A stretch of 64,000 nt of DNA from Nonomuraea helvata (GCF_039535785.1 NZ_BAAAXV010000001.1:3314894-3378893); one strand, 5' to 3'. Numbered from the stretch's first letter, positions 54,574 to 64,000 are shown. Notes: generated by a model not told the origin, from the letters alone. Translations and numbers: made by a program.

Positions 54574-55725
54574 ATGGTTGACACGCCGAAAGCAATGGCG
54601 GCCCTCCTCTCGCTGGTCTTGACAGCAGGCCTCGTTGCCTGTTCATCAGACGGAGACCAGCGCGGGGCGGGAGCGGACGCCGGTCAGAGGTCCTCGGGGG
54701 CCGGCATCAGTGGAGACTTCGCACAGCAGAACATGATCGTTACGGCTGTCTGCTCGCGGGGGAACGGCAGCGGCGGAGTCATCAATGTCGACGGCTGGAA
54801 CCCGCAGAGCTGGAAGCACGTGGCGCATGCGGAGTTCCGGCTGCCGGACACGGCGATTGTCGATTCCGACAAGGCCCGGCCTAACACCGCCGTGAGGCAA
54901 CTGTGCGAGCCAGATGAGCTGCCCGCTGATGCCGCGGACGTGGCTGCCATCCGATCACTCTTTGACCAGGACTTCACGAAGATGGCCGTGGTCACCGAGG
55001 ACCCGCAGACCGCGGCGACTCATGGCGGGTACGTCGACCGTTCGGGCAAGTTCACCGATCTGACCGGGAACGAGGACTTCGGCAACACTCCGCACGAGGA
55101 CAATGCGGCCTTCTCGCGGGACGGGAGCGCGGTCTGGTTCACGTACGAGGTGGTCGACCAGCCTGGGATCTCAACCAAGAACCGGGTCTCGAGCCGAGCG
55201 CTTGCCGGGGACCACAAGGTGGTCGACCAGTTCGAGGTCGAGACCGTCGGCGAAAGGAACCTCATCATGGTGGGGAGAACGCCGAGCAGGGCGGTGCTGG
55301 CCAACGGCGCCGTCCTCTCGCCGGACGGAAAACGCATCCTGGCTGAAAGCCGCGTCCTGGACGTCCCTGCGGAGGGCCAAGGGGTGGGCCCGGACCTCGT
55401 GGACAAGGGCAGATACCTCTCTTGTGGTGGTGTCGGCTGGCTCGACAACGACACGGTGCTGTGTAGCGAGGACGGCAGGTTCGCCGCGCTCGACATCGCC
55501 GCGGGAGCGCAGCCTGGAGCGCCCATACTCCCCAGCAACGACCACGACAACCACGCCATGGTCATCTCCCCCGACGGTCAGAGATTCGCTTTCCTCTCCC
55601 AGAAGGGGGCCGCGATAAATTACTACCTCTGCGATACCAAGCCAGGATCCACGCCCCAGAAGATCGAGCGGACCGGGGAGTTCTCCACGCTCGGTGACAC
55701 TGCCGCATTCATCGAGTGGCGCTGA
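54574..55725 (+). CDS. Lipoprotein with beta-propeller-like repeats
   Basis: The 383-residue protein has a lipoprotein signal (LTAGLVACSS, lipobox L-V-A-C with Cys at about 23), then a Ser/Gly-rich linker and a beta-rich body. Repeats such as NAAFSRDGSAVWFTYE, GAVLSPDGKRILAES and AMVISPDGQRFAFLS have the S-x-D-G-x-x-(I/V)-(W/A)-F pattern of PD40/TolB-type propeller blades. It should sit on the outer face of the membrane. Partner genes are not evident. The start ATG 54574 fits the signal. Confidence 0.8.
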   Translation: MVDTPKAMAALLSLVLTAGLVACSSDGDQRGAGADAGQRSSGAGISGDFAQQNMIVTAVCSRGNGSGGVINVDGWNPQSWKHVAHAEFRLPDTAIVDSDKARPNTAVRQLCEPDELPADAADVAAIRSLFDQDFTKMAVVTEDPQTAATHGGYVDRSGKFTDLTGNEDFGNTPHEDNAAFSRDGSAVWFTYEVVDQPGISTKNRVSSRALAGDHKVVDQFEVETVGERNLIMVGRTPSRAVLANGAVLSPDGKRILAESRVLDVPAEGQGVGPDLVDKGRYLSCGGVGWLDNDTVLCSEDGRFAALDIAAGAQPGAPILPSNDHDNHAMVISPDGQRFAFLSQKGAAINYYLCDTKPGSTPQKIERTGEFSTLGDTAAFIEWR

Positions 55726-55734
55726 AAGGCATTC

Positions 55735-55762
55735 TGCCTGCCGATAATTCCATCCACACAGG
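55735..55762. repeat. Insertion-sequence end-like repeat, copy B
   Basis: TGCCTGCCGATAATTCCATC followed by CACACAGG; related to copies at 29617 and 56291. It lies ten bases after the lipoprotein stop. Confidence 0.5.
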
Positions 55763-56130
55763 TCGTCCGACTTGCATGGCTTGACCAGCGGCGCCTGACC
55801 GATCTGATCGGCCAGGCGCCGTAACGTGGACCTTGAACTGTGCGCAGCGGACCTCCATCCGGATTGCTCGTTTCTGAACGGTCACCACAGGTCCGTTGGG
55901 CCTCGGATTTACCCTTCGGGCCCAAACCTCCGCGGCGTCAGCTCGCTAATCAGAGTAAGCAAGCACAGTCAAGGGCTGCCATCCGCCCTACGATTGCTCG
56001 TTGGATACTCGTCGGCACCCGATACGGCAGGACACCGGACGGCATTCTTGGACATTTCTAAAGCGGACAACTTGTGACACCGCGACACAATGAGACACGA
56101 TTTGATAGAGGGCGGCATTGAGAACTGCTA

Positions 56131-56175
56131 TTTTTAATCCGTAGGTTCCGGGTTCGAGCCCCGGGAACCCTACCA
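56131..56175 (+). repeat. tRNA 3'-half-like sequence, possible attachment site
   Basis: The segment contains an anticodon-loop-like TTTTTAATCC, a variable region, and a T-arm CCGGGTTCGAGCCCCGG with the invariant GTTCGA, followed by acceptor-like GAACCCTACCA. The 5' half of a tRNA is absent. Such 3'-half duplications are left by tRNA-targeting integrases. It lies on the left side of the integrative element, but no matching copy is visible near the integrase at 63 kb. Confidence 0.6.
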
Positions 56176-56290
56176 CCCTATACCCCACCTGACCTGCACT
56201 TTCTCGATTCTCGACCGCCTTCTGCAAGGTGAAGATGGCCGGTTCATGCTCGTCACATGCTCTTCGGCACGCGTCCGGCACATCAGCGGT

Positions 56291-56318
56291 GCGCCTGCCG
56301 ACAATTCCATCCACGCAG
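56291..56318. repeat. Insertion-sequence end-like repeat, copy C
   Basis: GCGCCTGCCGACAATTCCAT followed by CCACGCAG; it touches the stop codon of the DDE transposase relic (56320). This gives the best evidence that the three-copy repeat is an IS end. Confidence 0.55.
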
Positions 56319-56319
56319 C

Positions 56320-57345
56320 TCAAGCGGCATGTGAGTACTCGTGCAGGACACCGCCAAGCCGGGCTCGTCGGCGTATCTTCAAATCGGTGACTCGCTCTGG
56401 CTCCGTGATCCGCTCCGGGACCGGACGCAACGGGGCGGCTTTGGGCCAGAGCTTGATGGGCTCTGTGCCCGTTATAGAACAGTTCATACTCGCGTAGGGC
56501 GTGCCGAAGGTGGCGTTCGTTCCAGACGAGGCAGCGGTCGAGAAGCGCGTGGCGGCAGGACTGCACCCACCGCTCCATGATGGAGTTCATCCGCGGCATC
56601 CGAATGCCGGTGAGCACCGTCGTGATGCCGGCCTCGGCGAGGACCTCGTCCATGAGGATCGGGAACTTGCCATCCCGATCTCGGAGCAGAAAGCGCGCTC
56701 GGCAGCCTGCGTCTTCCAGGTCCATCACTAGATTCCTGATCACCTGGGTGACCCAGTTCGCGCTCGGGTGAGCGGTGGTGCCGAGCACGCGGACGCGTCT
56801 GGTGGCGTGCTCGATGACCGCCAGGACGTACTGGCGTTGCCCGCTGAGGGTGACGGTCTCGATGAAGTCGCAGGCCAGTAGGGCGTCGACTTGCGAGCGC
56901 AGAAAGTCGGCCCACGTGGTGGAAGCCCGCTCGGGTGCCGGGTCGAGGCCTGCCTGTTTGAGGATCTCCCAGACGGTGGACGGCGCGACCTTGATGCCAA
57001 GCGTGGTGAGCTCTCCGTGGACCCGCCGATAGCCCCAGCTCGGGCTCTCCCGGACCAGGCGCGGATGGAGGGGACCGTGGGTGGGCGCCCGGGCCGCTTC
57101 GGCCGGCAGATACGGGCGTGACGCCGTCTCATCAGATCGCGGTGCCAACGCAGGACAGTGTCCGGCCGGACGAGAAGCCTCAACTGGCGCAGAACCTCGC
57201 GGGGCAGCGACGTCAGGAGAGCGGCAAGGAAGGCCCGGTCCTCGGGCGAGAATCGCACTCTGGTGTCGGCGCCGAGTTGGCGTTCAAGGACGGCGATCTG
57301 GTGACGCAGGACGAGAATCTCCACATCCTTGTCCCGATCGCTCAT
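56320..57345 (-). pseudogene. DDE (integrase-core) transposase, frameshifted
   Basis: ATG 57345 opens VEILVLRHQIAVLERQLGAD and RFSPEDRAFLAALLTSLPRE. After a shift near 57065 it continues ESPSWGYRRVHGELTTLGIK and the catalytic core: DALLACDFIETVTLSGQRQY (first Asp), RDRDGKFPILMDEVLAEAGI (second Asp), and MPRMNSIMERWVQSCRHALL (Glu). A second shift near 56440 gives the end IRRRARLGGVLHEYSHAA at stop 56320. This is the common actinomycete integrase-core IS transposase. All three acidic residues remain, but two shifts break the gene. The IS sits inside the left end of the integrative element. Confidence 0.85.
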
Positions 57346-57486
57346 GGGCAGCAGCCGCAGCGCGAGCCGGGTGACCAGGTCAACGCCGTCGGCCTGCTCG
57401 GCTACGTCTGGGAAATCTCCGGACGCTGGGGCATCGCCTACCGCGCCTCGGCCCTGCTCCCCGCACGGGAGGCCGCCGATGCCTGA
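57346..57486 (+). pseudogene. Integrative-element conserved protein, C-terminus left by the IS
   Basis: The 3' part of a frame reads DQVNAVGLLGYVWEISGRWG, then IAYRASALLPAREAADA, ending at 57486. This is the C-terminal end of the conserved gene that usually precedes the FtsK-like translocase in pSAM2-type elements. Everything upstream is IS sequence, so the insertion cut the gene near 57345. The stop overlaps the translocase start by eight bases. Confidence 0.65.
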
Positions 57487-58798
57487 CCCGCTCCTGGTGC
57501 TCGCAGTCCTGGCCGCTTCGGCGGTCGGGCTGTGGGCCTGGCGCCGCTGGCACTATGCCTCCTTCTGGCTCATCGTCGGCTTCCCGCTCATGGCGATCAG
57601 CGTCCGCGCGTCCTGGCGGCGCGTCGCCCTTGGCTGCGGACTCACCAAGAAGCGGCAACGCTGGTGGTTCACCACCGTCCCCGGTGCCATCGCCTCGACA
57701 GGCCTGGTCAAGGTCCGCCGCCGCTTCCAACGGATCGCCGTCGACACCAAGCCGTTCATGTGGCTACCCATGCCGACCCGGTACGGCTGGCGCGTCACCC
57801 TGTGCACGCTGGAGGGTCAGATCCCCGGCGACTACGCCGACGCCGCCGAACGGCTCGCGCATTCCTGGGGTGTTCACGCGGTGCGCGTCACCTCCGACAA
57901 GCCTGGTCGGGTACGGCTGGCCGCCACCATGCGCGATCCGCTGGTCAAAGTCGACCACCTCCCGCCCTCACCCGACCTGCTCAAGGTCACCGTCGGCAGA
58001 CTGGAGACCGGCAAACCGTGGGTGGTCGACTTCCGTACGATCCCGCATTGGCTCAACGCGGGAGCGACCCAGTCCGGCAAATCCAACCTCGCCAATGCCC
58101 TCATCGTCGGCCTCGCCCCGCAACCGGTCGCCCTGGTCGGCTTCGACCTCAAGGGCGGCGTGGAGTTCACCCCGTACGCGTCTCGGCTGTCCGCCCTGGC
58201 GTGTGACCGCGCCGAATCCGTCGACCTGCTGTGCGACCTGGTCGGCCTGATGATCGACCGCATGGGCCTGTGCCGTCAGGCCGCTGCCCGCAACATCTGG
58301 CAACTCCCACCCGCCATCCGGCCTGTCCCCGTCGTCGTCCTGGTGGACGAGCTCGCCGAGCTCTACCTGATGGCCGACAAGTCCGAGAAGGACGAGGTCG
58401 CGCGCACGTCCACGGCTCTGCTGCGGGTGGCGCAGCTCGGGCGGGCCTTCGGGATCTACCTGTTCTGCTGCGGCCAACGGATCGGCTCCGACCTCGGCCC
58501 CGGCGTCACCGCCCTCCGTGCCCAGTGCTCCGGCCGGATCTGCCACCGGGTCAACGATCCCGAGACCGCGACCATGACCCTCGGCGACCTCGACCCTGCC
58601 GCCCTCGCCTCCGCCCGGACCATCGCCGCCGACACTCCAGGCGTCGCGATCGTGGCCTCCTCCGATGGCCAGTGGTACCGGGCTCGCTCCTTCTACGTCA
58701 GCGAGCAGATCGCCGAACACACGGCCAAGGCCCACGCCGACCTCACCCCGCCCTGGGACGAGATCACCGCCCACATCACCGAGCCCATCAACGCCTGA
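57479..58798 (+). CDS. FtsK/SpoIIIE-type DNA translocase (TraSA-like) of an integrative element
   Basis: The 439-residue protein has two N-terminal membrane segments (LLVLAVLAASAVGLWAWRRW and SFWLIVGFPLMAISV). Then comes an ATPase with Walker A GATQSGKSNLANALI (about 198-212) and Walker B VPVVVLVDELAEL, and the FtsK motif GRAFGIYLFCCGQR. It matches the single-protein septal translocases that move double-stranded DNA in actinomycete conjugation. ATG 57479 overlaps the stop of the truncated gene upstream. It should be functional even though its upstream neighbour is cut. Confidence 0.93.
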   Translation: MPDPLLVLAVLAASAVGLWAWRRWHYASFWLIVGFPLMAISVRASWRRVALGCGLTKKRQRWWFTTVPGAIASTGLVKVRRRFQRIAVDTKPFMWLPMPTRYGWRVTLCTLEGQIPGDYADAAERLAHSWGVHAVRVTSDKPGRVRLAATMRDPLVKVDHLPPSPDLLKVTVGRLETGKPWVVDFRTIPHWLNAGATQSGKSNLANALIVGLAPQPVALVGFDLKGGVEFTPYASRLSALACDRAESVDLLCDLVGLMIDRMGLCRQAAARNIWQLPPAIRPVPVVVLVDELAELYLMADKSEKDEVARTSTALLRVAQLGRAFGIYLFCCGQRIGSDLGPGVTALRAQCSGRICHRVNDPETATMTLGDLDPAALASARTIAADTPGVAIVASSDGQWYRARSFYVSEQIAEHTAKAHADLTPPWDEITAHITEPINA

Positions 58799-58812
58799 GA
58801 GGGGGTGGAACG

Positions 58813-59412
58813 ATGCGACGCTTCGCCTGCTGGCTGCTCGACACCGGCCCGATCCTTGTCCTGGCCGTCATCGCGGGTGCCGGATCGTTCACCCACATCC
58901 GCGACACCGCCGCTGACCACGGCCAAACCGGCTGGATGTCCTGGGCGGTGGCGGTGTGCATCGACCTCACCTGTGTCATGGCCGCCCGCGAGCGTCAACG
59001 CGACAAGAAGACCGATCGCCCCCGGCGCAGCTGGATCTCCTGGCCCGTCCTCGTCCTGTCCGGCGGCGTCGTCCTGTCCCTGGCCGCCAACCTGGCGCAA
59101 GCCGTACCAACCGCCTGGGGCTGGATCACCGCCGCAACTCCGGCGGGCGCGTTCCTGATCGCGGTCTCCATGCTGGAACGCCGCGCGGCGAACCCTCGTC
59201 CCGAGCCGTCCCCGGCCATCGTCCCCGTCCTGGCGGTCCAGGACGAACAGCAGGACGGCCCCGCACCCGCCCTACTCGATTACGCCCGCCGCGTCGCCGA
59301 CGAGCACCACGCCAAGCACGGCAAGCCCATCACCCGCGACGCCCTCCGCTCCCGCCTGGGCGTCTCCAACCAACTCGCCTCCGACCTGCTCGCCACCCTA
59401 CGAACCGCCTAA
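58813..59412 (+). CDS. DUF2637-type membrane protein (Spd-like)
   Basis: The 199-residue protein has four membrane helices (GPILVLAVIAGAGSFTHIRD, MSWAVAVCIDLTCVMAARER, SWPVLVLSGGVVLSLAANLA, and AATPAGAFLIAVSMLERRA) with the G-W-x(3)-W/V-D-L-x-x-V-M-A-A-R pattern of DUF2637. A C-terminal region follows with a small HTH-like end (RDALRSRLGVSNQLASDLLA). This family accompanies TraSA and RepSA in integrative elements and may act in plasmid spread. GGGGGTGG precedes ATG 58813. Confidence 0.85.
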   Translation: MRRFACWLLDTGPILVLAVIAGAGSFTHIRDTAADHGQTGWMSWAVAVCIDLTCVMAARERQRDKKTDRPRRSWISWPVLVLSGGVVLSLAANLAQAVPTAWGWITAATPAGAFLIAVSMLERRAANPRPEPSPAIVPVLAVQDEQQDGPAPALLDYARRVADEHHAKHGKPITRDALRSRLGVSNQLASDLLATLRTA

Positions 59413-59428
59413 CCAAGGGAGAACACCG

Positions 59429-59749
59429 ATGACCAATCGAACGGCCCTCATCACTGGCCTGCGTGACCTGGCCGCCTTCCTGGAGGCCAACCCCGATCTT
59501 CCAGCAGCCCGCAACCTCACGGTCCACCACTTCCCCCGCCGCGCCGACGACACGGAGCTGTGCGCCGAGGTCGACCAGATCGCCGCCCAGCTCGGCACCG
59601 TGATCGATGCCGAGGAGCTCCCGCACGGCCACTACGGCACCTCGATTCACTTCGGCCCGGTCGAATACAAGGCCGTCGCCATCCTGTCCGCCGCCCGTGC
59701 CCAGTACGCCGCCGACGACAGCTATCGCGGCTGCGTCGACCCCGAGTAG
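59429..59749 (+). CDS. Small integrative-element protein
   Basis: The 106-residue soluble protein (ATG 59429 behind AAGGGAG) reads LITGLRDLAAFLEANPDLPA then LCAEVDQIAAQLGTVIDAEE and HYGTSIHFGPVEYKAVAIL. It is conserved in position in pSAM2-type elements between the DUF2637 gene and the replication gene. No function is known to me. Confidence 0.75.
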   Translation: MTNRTALITGLRDLAAFLEANPDLPAARNLTVHHFPRRADDTELCAEVDQIAAQLGTVIDAEELPHGHYGTSIHFGPVEYKAVAILSAARAQYAADDSYRGCVDPE

Positions 59750-59761
59750 GAGAACCCGATC

Positions 59762-59923
59762 ATGCGAATCCGTCTCGACGGCACCCGCGCCGAAATCGTC
59801 GACGCCCTGTTCCGTCTCCGCACCAACTTCACCGTCTCTGGCGTTTCCCGCGTCTATCCCGATCGTGGCCGTCCGCACCACTGGCGGATCTACGTCAACA
59901 CCCTGCCCAAGGAGAGGAGGTGA
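59762..59923 (+). CDS. 53-residue integrative-element protein
   Basis: ATG 59762 (behind GGAGAA) encodes MRIRLDGTRAEIVDALFRLR then VYPDRGRPHHWRIYVNTLPK and ends at 59923. The beta-alpha-beta pattern and the position between two element genes support a real gene. Its end carries the GGAGAGGAGG site for the next gene, whose GTG overlaps the stop as GTGA. Confidence 0.65.
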   Translation: MRIRLDGTRAEIVDALFRLRTNFTVSGVSRVYPDRGRPHHWRIYVNTLPKERR

Positions 59924-60054
59924 TCGCCCTGTACGGCTGCTGCACCTGCAACGGAACCGGCCTCTACGACAACCAGACGTGCCGCGACTGCGACGGCACC
60001 GGCATCGACAACCACGGCGCGCAGTACTCCCGGGACCCGCAAGCGGTCCCTTAA
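59920..60054 (+). CDS. 44-residue zinc-ribbon protein (DnaJ-type CxxCxGxG)
   Basis: GTG 59920 overlaps the previous stop. The product contains CCTCNGTGLY and CRDCDGTGID, two C-x-x-C-(N/D)-G-T-G knuckles like the zinc centre of DnaJ, so it should bind one zinc ion. It is too short to do much else; a protein- or RNA-contact role is possible. The very strong GGAGGAGG-like site and overlap argue that it is expressed. Confidence 0.65.
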   Translation: MIALYGCCTCNGTGLYDNQTCRDCDGTGIDNHGAQYSRDPQAVP

Positions 60055-60149
60055 GAGCAGCGCCCCCGGCCTGGCCGTACATCCGCCAAGACACACGCCA
60101 GGTCGGGGGGCCATCCCTTCACCCGAACGAGCGAAAGGAGGATCCCATC

Positions 60150-61519
<1,370 letters not shown>

Positions 61520-61523
<4 letters not shown>

Positions 61524-61705
61524 CCCGGCTCCTCCTCACCGTCCCCGAGGCCGCCGAGACGCTCGCCATCTCCCGCAGCAAGCTCTACCAACTCCTGCAC
61601 GCGGGCGCGCTCACCTCGGTCCTCATCGGCGGCTCACGCCGCATCCCCCTGTCCGCCCTGCACGACTACGTCAACCACCTCACCGACAAGGAGGCCGCAG
61701 CATGA
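61520..61705 (+). CDS. Excisionase (MerR-like HTH) of the integrative element
   Basis: The 61-residue protein (ATG 61520) reads LLTVPEAAETLAISRSKLYQ, LLHAGALTSVLIGGSRRIPL: the helix-turn-helix and wing of AlpA/Xis excisionases. It overlaps the RepSA stop (ATGA) and its own stop overlaps the integrase start, as in pSAM2-type elements. It should bend the attachment site for excision. Confidence 0.92.
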
Positions 61706-63009
61706 CCACGACCCTGATCGCCACGCCCGACGAGCCCAACCACGATCGCAAGCCCCGCACCATCCGGCGGCGCACCAGCGGCGAAGGAACCCTCTACCAG
61801 CGCACCGACGGACGGTGGGAGGGAGCCACCTACGTCCCCACCACCGACGGGCAGACCCGCCGCATCCGCGTCTACGGCAAGACCCGCCGCGAGGCCGCCG
61901 ACAAACTCACCAAGAAGATCAACGACCACCGGCAGAAGTTCCCCCTTCCGGCCCGCGACCCCGCACTCGGCGACTACCTGACCACCTGGCTCAACCACAT
62001 CGCCGTACACAAGGTCCGCCCCAACACCCTGGCCCGCTACCGCGCCTGCCTGCGCCTCTACTTCCCGCTACACCTGCTCAAGAAGAAACTCCGTCAGCTC
62101 ACAGCCAAGGACATCCGCCTGTGGCTGGACCAGCTCCGCGTCACCTGCCGCTGCTGCGCCCTGGGCACCGATACCACTCGCGACCCCCAGGCCGCAGACC
62201 CTAGCCAGCGGCCCCGCTGCTGTGCCCTTGGCCGCTGCTGCCAGCGCTACCTGTCCCCGCTGACCATCCAATACATTCACGCCCCGCTCCGCACAGCCCT
62301 GGAACACGCCGTTCGCGAAGACGACCTACCGCGCAACGTCGCCCGCAACGTCCAAGTCCCCGTCGTCCGTCAACAACGCACCGAACCCTTCAGCCCGGCC
62401 GAGGCCCGCACCTTCCTCGACGCCGCCCAAGGCTTCCGCCTGCACGCCCTGTTCGACCTCGCGCTCCGCACCGGCATGCGGCGCGGCGAACTCCTCGGCC
62501 TGCGCTGGAGCGACCTGGACCTGACCGGCGGCACGCTGGCCATCCGCCAGACCCTGCAATACGTCCCCGGTACCGACCTGGTCATCAGCCCCACCAAGAC
62601 CCCCAGCTCCGAACGCCGGATCGCCCTACCCCGCGAGGCCATCGCCTCCCTGACCCGCCACCGCAACCAGCAGCAGGCCAACCGCGACGCCGCAGGCCAC
62701 GCCTGGGCCGACACCGGCCTGGTGTTCACCACCAAGACCGGTGTGCCGCTCCAGCCCAGCAACGTCAACCGCGACTTCCACCAGCTCCTCCGTGGAGCCG
62801 GACTCCGCAAGATCCGCTTTCACGACCTGAGGCATTCGTGCGCCTCACTCCTGCTGGATCAAGGCGTGGACCTCATCATGATCAAGGAACTCCTCGGCCA
62901 CGCCCACATCGCCATCACCGCCGACGTCTACGCCCACGTCCGACTCCGCCTCCAACGCGACGCCATCGAACGCATGTCCGGAGCACTCGACGAGCAGCCC
63001 GAACCGTAG
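61702..63009 (+). CDS. Tyrosine-recombinase integrase of the integrative element
   Basis: The 435-residue protein has an N-terminal arm-binding domain (SGEGTLYQRTDGRWEGATYV), a core-binding domain, and the catalytic domain with LRTGMRRGELLGLRW (Arg260), RFHDLRHSCASLL (His374, Arg377), LLGHAHIAITADVYAHV (His400, Tyr410). A Cys-rich insert in the core-binding part (CRCCALG at about 149-155; CCALGRCC at about 173-180) is typical of integrases of this element group. It should cut at a tRNA-derived site. The frame is intact, so excision could be possible if an att pair still exists. Confidence 0.95.
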   Translation: MTTTLIATPDEPNHDRKPRTIRRRTSGEGTLYQRTDGRWEGATYVPTTDGQTRRIRVYGKTRREAADKLTKKINDHRQKFPLPARDPALGDYLTTWLNHIAVHKVRPNTLARYRACLRLYFPLHLLKKKLRQLTAKDIRLWLDQLRVTCRCCALGTDTTRDPQAADPSQRPRCCALGRCCQRYLSPLTIQYIHAPLRTALEHAVREDDLPRNVARNVQVPVVRQQRTEPFSPAEARTFLDAAQGFRLHALFDLALRTGMRRGELLGLRWSDLDLTGGTLAIRQTLQYVPGTDLVISPTKTPSSERRIALPREAIASLTRHRNQQQANRDAAGHAWADTGLVFTTKTGVPLQPSNVNRDFHQLLRGAGLRKIRFHDLRHSCASLLLDQGVDLIMIKELLGHAHIAITADVYAHVRLRLQRDAIERMSGALDEQPEP

Positions 63010-63063
63010 CCGTCAGAAAACGATCACAACGTCTGTAGCCGTCAACGTGGCCGTCAAGCGCGT

Positions 63064-63103
63064 AACGGGGCCTCGCTGAAACGCTCTACAGCGAGGCCCC
63101 GTT
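63064..63103 (+). terminator. Intrinsic terminator after the integrase gene
   Basis: AACGGGGCCTCGCTG (63064-63078) pairs perfectly over 15 bp with 63089-63103 around a ten-base loop. It lies 55 bases after the integrase stop and ends the long plus-strand operon of the integrative element. It may serve both directions. Confidence 0.85.
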
Positions 63104-63188
63104 CGTGTCACTCAAATCTTAATGCCCGCGTCCGGACAGTTAGATCTGAGCGAACACATTTAGCGAATTAAATTCGCCCGACAAATAC

Positions 63189-63497
63189 TCAGAGCGGAAA
63201 GTTGTTATGCCACGGGGCATCCAGCTCCTCCGGGTCAGCACCCGCTTCCCTTACTGCATCGTCAATTTCTGAGATCCCATCGACGATTTTGACGTAGGGG
63301 GTGTCGAAGTCCCCGTCGTAGAAACAGATGTCCTCGTCTACGAGGTGCTTGGGCACCTCAATGGCAGCGATACGGAACCGGCCATCCAGCATCGGGACAA
63401 CCCAGACCCACGAGTAGCGGTCAGGATCGCTGCTCGGTCGACGAGCCGAGATCTCCGCCTTGGTCATGACCAGGCGATTCTCAGCTTGTGTCTTCAT
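63189..63497 (-). CDS. Putative immunity protein
   Basis: The 102-residue acidic protein (ATG 63497) begins immediately after the toxin stop (TAG at 63498-63500). It reads ISARRPSSDPDRYSWVWVVP, RFRIAAIEVPKHLVDEDICF and YVKIVDGISEIDDAVREAGA. It has the size, acidity and position of immunity partners in polymorphic toxin systems. I do not recognise the specific family. It should bind and block the toxin domain encoded upstream. Confidence 0.6.
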   Translation of the reverse strand: MKTQAENRLVMTKAEISARRPSSDPDRYSWVWVVPMLDGRFRIAAIEVPKHLVDEDICFYDGDFDTPYVKIVDGISEIDDAVREAGADPEELDAPWHNNFPL

Positions 63498-64000
63498 CTA
63501 CCCTCCCCAGAAGATCCGGATGACGGGGCCATCGAAGGTATGGATCTGCAGGTGAGGGAAGTCTCCATCTGCGTTACCCGTTCCATGACCGAGAACACGT
63601 CCATCGGGACCGAGTTCATCGTCCCAATGATAGGTGCCGGGCTTCCGGCCGAAGTACTGCTTTGTGCCCGGCCCGTCAAAGCCCTGAGCGTTCCGATAGC
63701 CATGCCCTTGGAACTTTCCAAGGAACAGCTCCTCCGCCTGACTACGCGACTGAACATGGATGCTGGTCGCGCCCTCATCAATAGCTTTGGCGGCCTTGGA
63801 AACGGCCCCACTAGACCAAGGAATATCACAAGGTCCGGAGTTGTGGACGAGTACGGCTTGGTCACCCGCCAGCACATAGTACGTGTGGACGGCCGCGACA
63901 GTGAGGTCATAGACCTTCGGGTGGCTGCGCTGTGCCTGGGTGCCGACGACCTGGGCGGTGGTGCCGGTCGGGGTGCGGAGGCGGTCGGCACCCGTCAGGT
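63498..64000 (-). CDS. Polymorphic toxin, C-terminal part (Hint-type pretoxin plus toxin domain)
   Basis: The frame enters from the right edge. The visible N-side reads HPKVYDLTVAAVHTYYVLAG then DQAVLVHNSGPCD, the end of a Hint/pretoxin domain (Y-D-L-T-V-x(4)-H-T-Y-Y-V, V-L-V-H-N). The last 110 residues are the toxin: SKAAKAIDEGATSIHVQSRS, YRNAQGFDGPGTKQYFGRKP, YHWDDELGPDGRVLGHGTGN and FPHLQIHTFDGPVIRIFWGG. Conserved His (YHWD; GHGTGN; LQIHTF) suggest a nuclease or similar hydrolytic activity, but I cannot name the family. The start lies outside the window. Confidence 0.8.
   Translation of the reverse strand, partial: LTGADRLRTPTGTTAQVVGTQAQRSHPKVYDLTVAAVHTYYVLAGDQAVLVHNSGPCDIPWSSGAVSKAAKAIDEGATSIHVQSRSQAEELFLGKFQGHGYRNAQGFDGPGTKQYFGRKPGTYHWDDELGPDGRVLGHGTGNADGDFPHLQIHTFDGPVIRIFWGG

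Noticed and set aside
54033..54584. 183-codon minus-strand ORF
   Set aside because: It has no ribosome site or recognisable motif and overlaps the promoter and start of the lipoprotein gene. At most it is a remnant.
55988..57148. Minus-strand ORF running through the tRNA-like segment (peptide FPGLEPGTYGLK)
   Set aside because: That peptide is the usual mistranslation of tRNA 3'-end attachment sequence and is fused to a frameshifted transposase.

Overview
The window is high-GC DNA with actinomycete start-codon use (many GTG and a few TTG starts) and GGAGG-type ribosome binding sites. Polyketide and RiPP genes, a Ser/Thr kinase, LAL regulators and a pSAM2-like integrative element suggest a filamentous actinomycete, perhaps of the Streptosporangiales. 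The species cannot be fixed from sequence alone. It reads as an accessory arm region: small biosynthetic operons separated by stretches dense in gene fragments.

Layout. 1-1700: fragments of an NmrA protein, an epoxide hydrolase, an SDR and a sensor kinase. 1713-3740: a large NTPase with a C-terminal HTH. 4500-5165: relics of a sugar kinase/GH1 operon and of a group II-intron-like sequence. 5321-19787 (minus): a biosynthetic operon with an arginine-hydroxylase-like Fe/2-oxoglutarate enzyme, a PLP decarboxylase, a cation/proton antiporter, an unfamiliar Rossmann-fold protein, a Cys-containing four-helix-bundle protein, a broken small secreted protein, and a 2565-residue single-module PKS (ligase-ACP-KS-AT-DH-KR-ACP-TE). 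20400-31990: small secreted lectin- or crystallin-like proteins, dispersed repeats, broken genes (gltX, ADH, two APH relics, integrase, serine recombinase), an intact flavin monooxygenase pair and a transmembrane Ser/Thr kinase. 32194-42330: regulator-linked redox and efflux operons (TetR/NmrA; LysR with MFS, epimerase and darcynin; XRE-cupin with MFS and DUF1684), with pseudogenes between them. 42388-43484: chimeric transposase relics.

43637-52708 is the most distinctive system. A tightly overlapping minus-strand operon encodes a 69-residue precursor peptide with a graspetide-type leader but a four-cysteine tail, an ATP-grasp ligase, a ClpP/SppA-fold protease, a MauE/MauD-like thiol-redox pair, and an ABC transporter. 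It faces a 950-residue LAL regulator followed by a short LuxR-type regulator. I read it as a RiPP pathway combining ATP-grasp macrocyclisation or ligation with disulfide formation. A perfect 10-bp hairpin between the precursor and enzyme genes would give excess precursor.

54574-55725 is a lipoprotein. 56291-63009 is an actinomycete integrative conjugative element (FtsK-like translocase, DUF2637 membrane protein, small ORFs, RepSA, Xis, Int) whose left part is cut by a decayed insertion sequence. At the right edge lie an immunity-like gene and the C-terminus of a polymorphic toxin.

Region-by-region assignments come from reading motifs and frames. No database search was possible, so family names are recognitions from memory of conserved motifs, and substrate assignments are inference.
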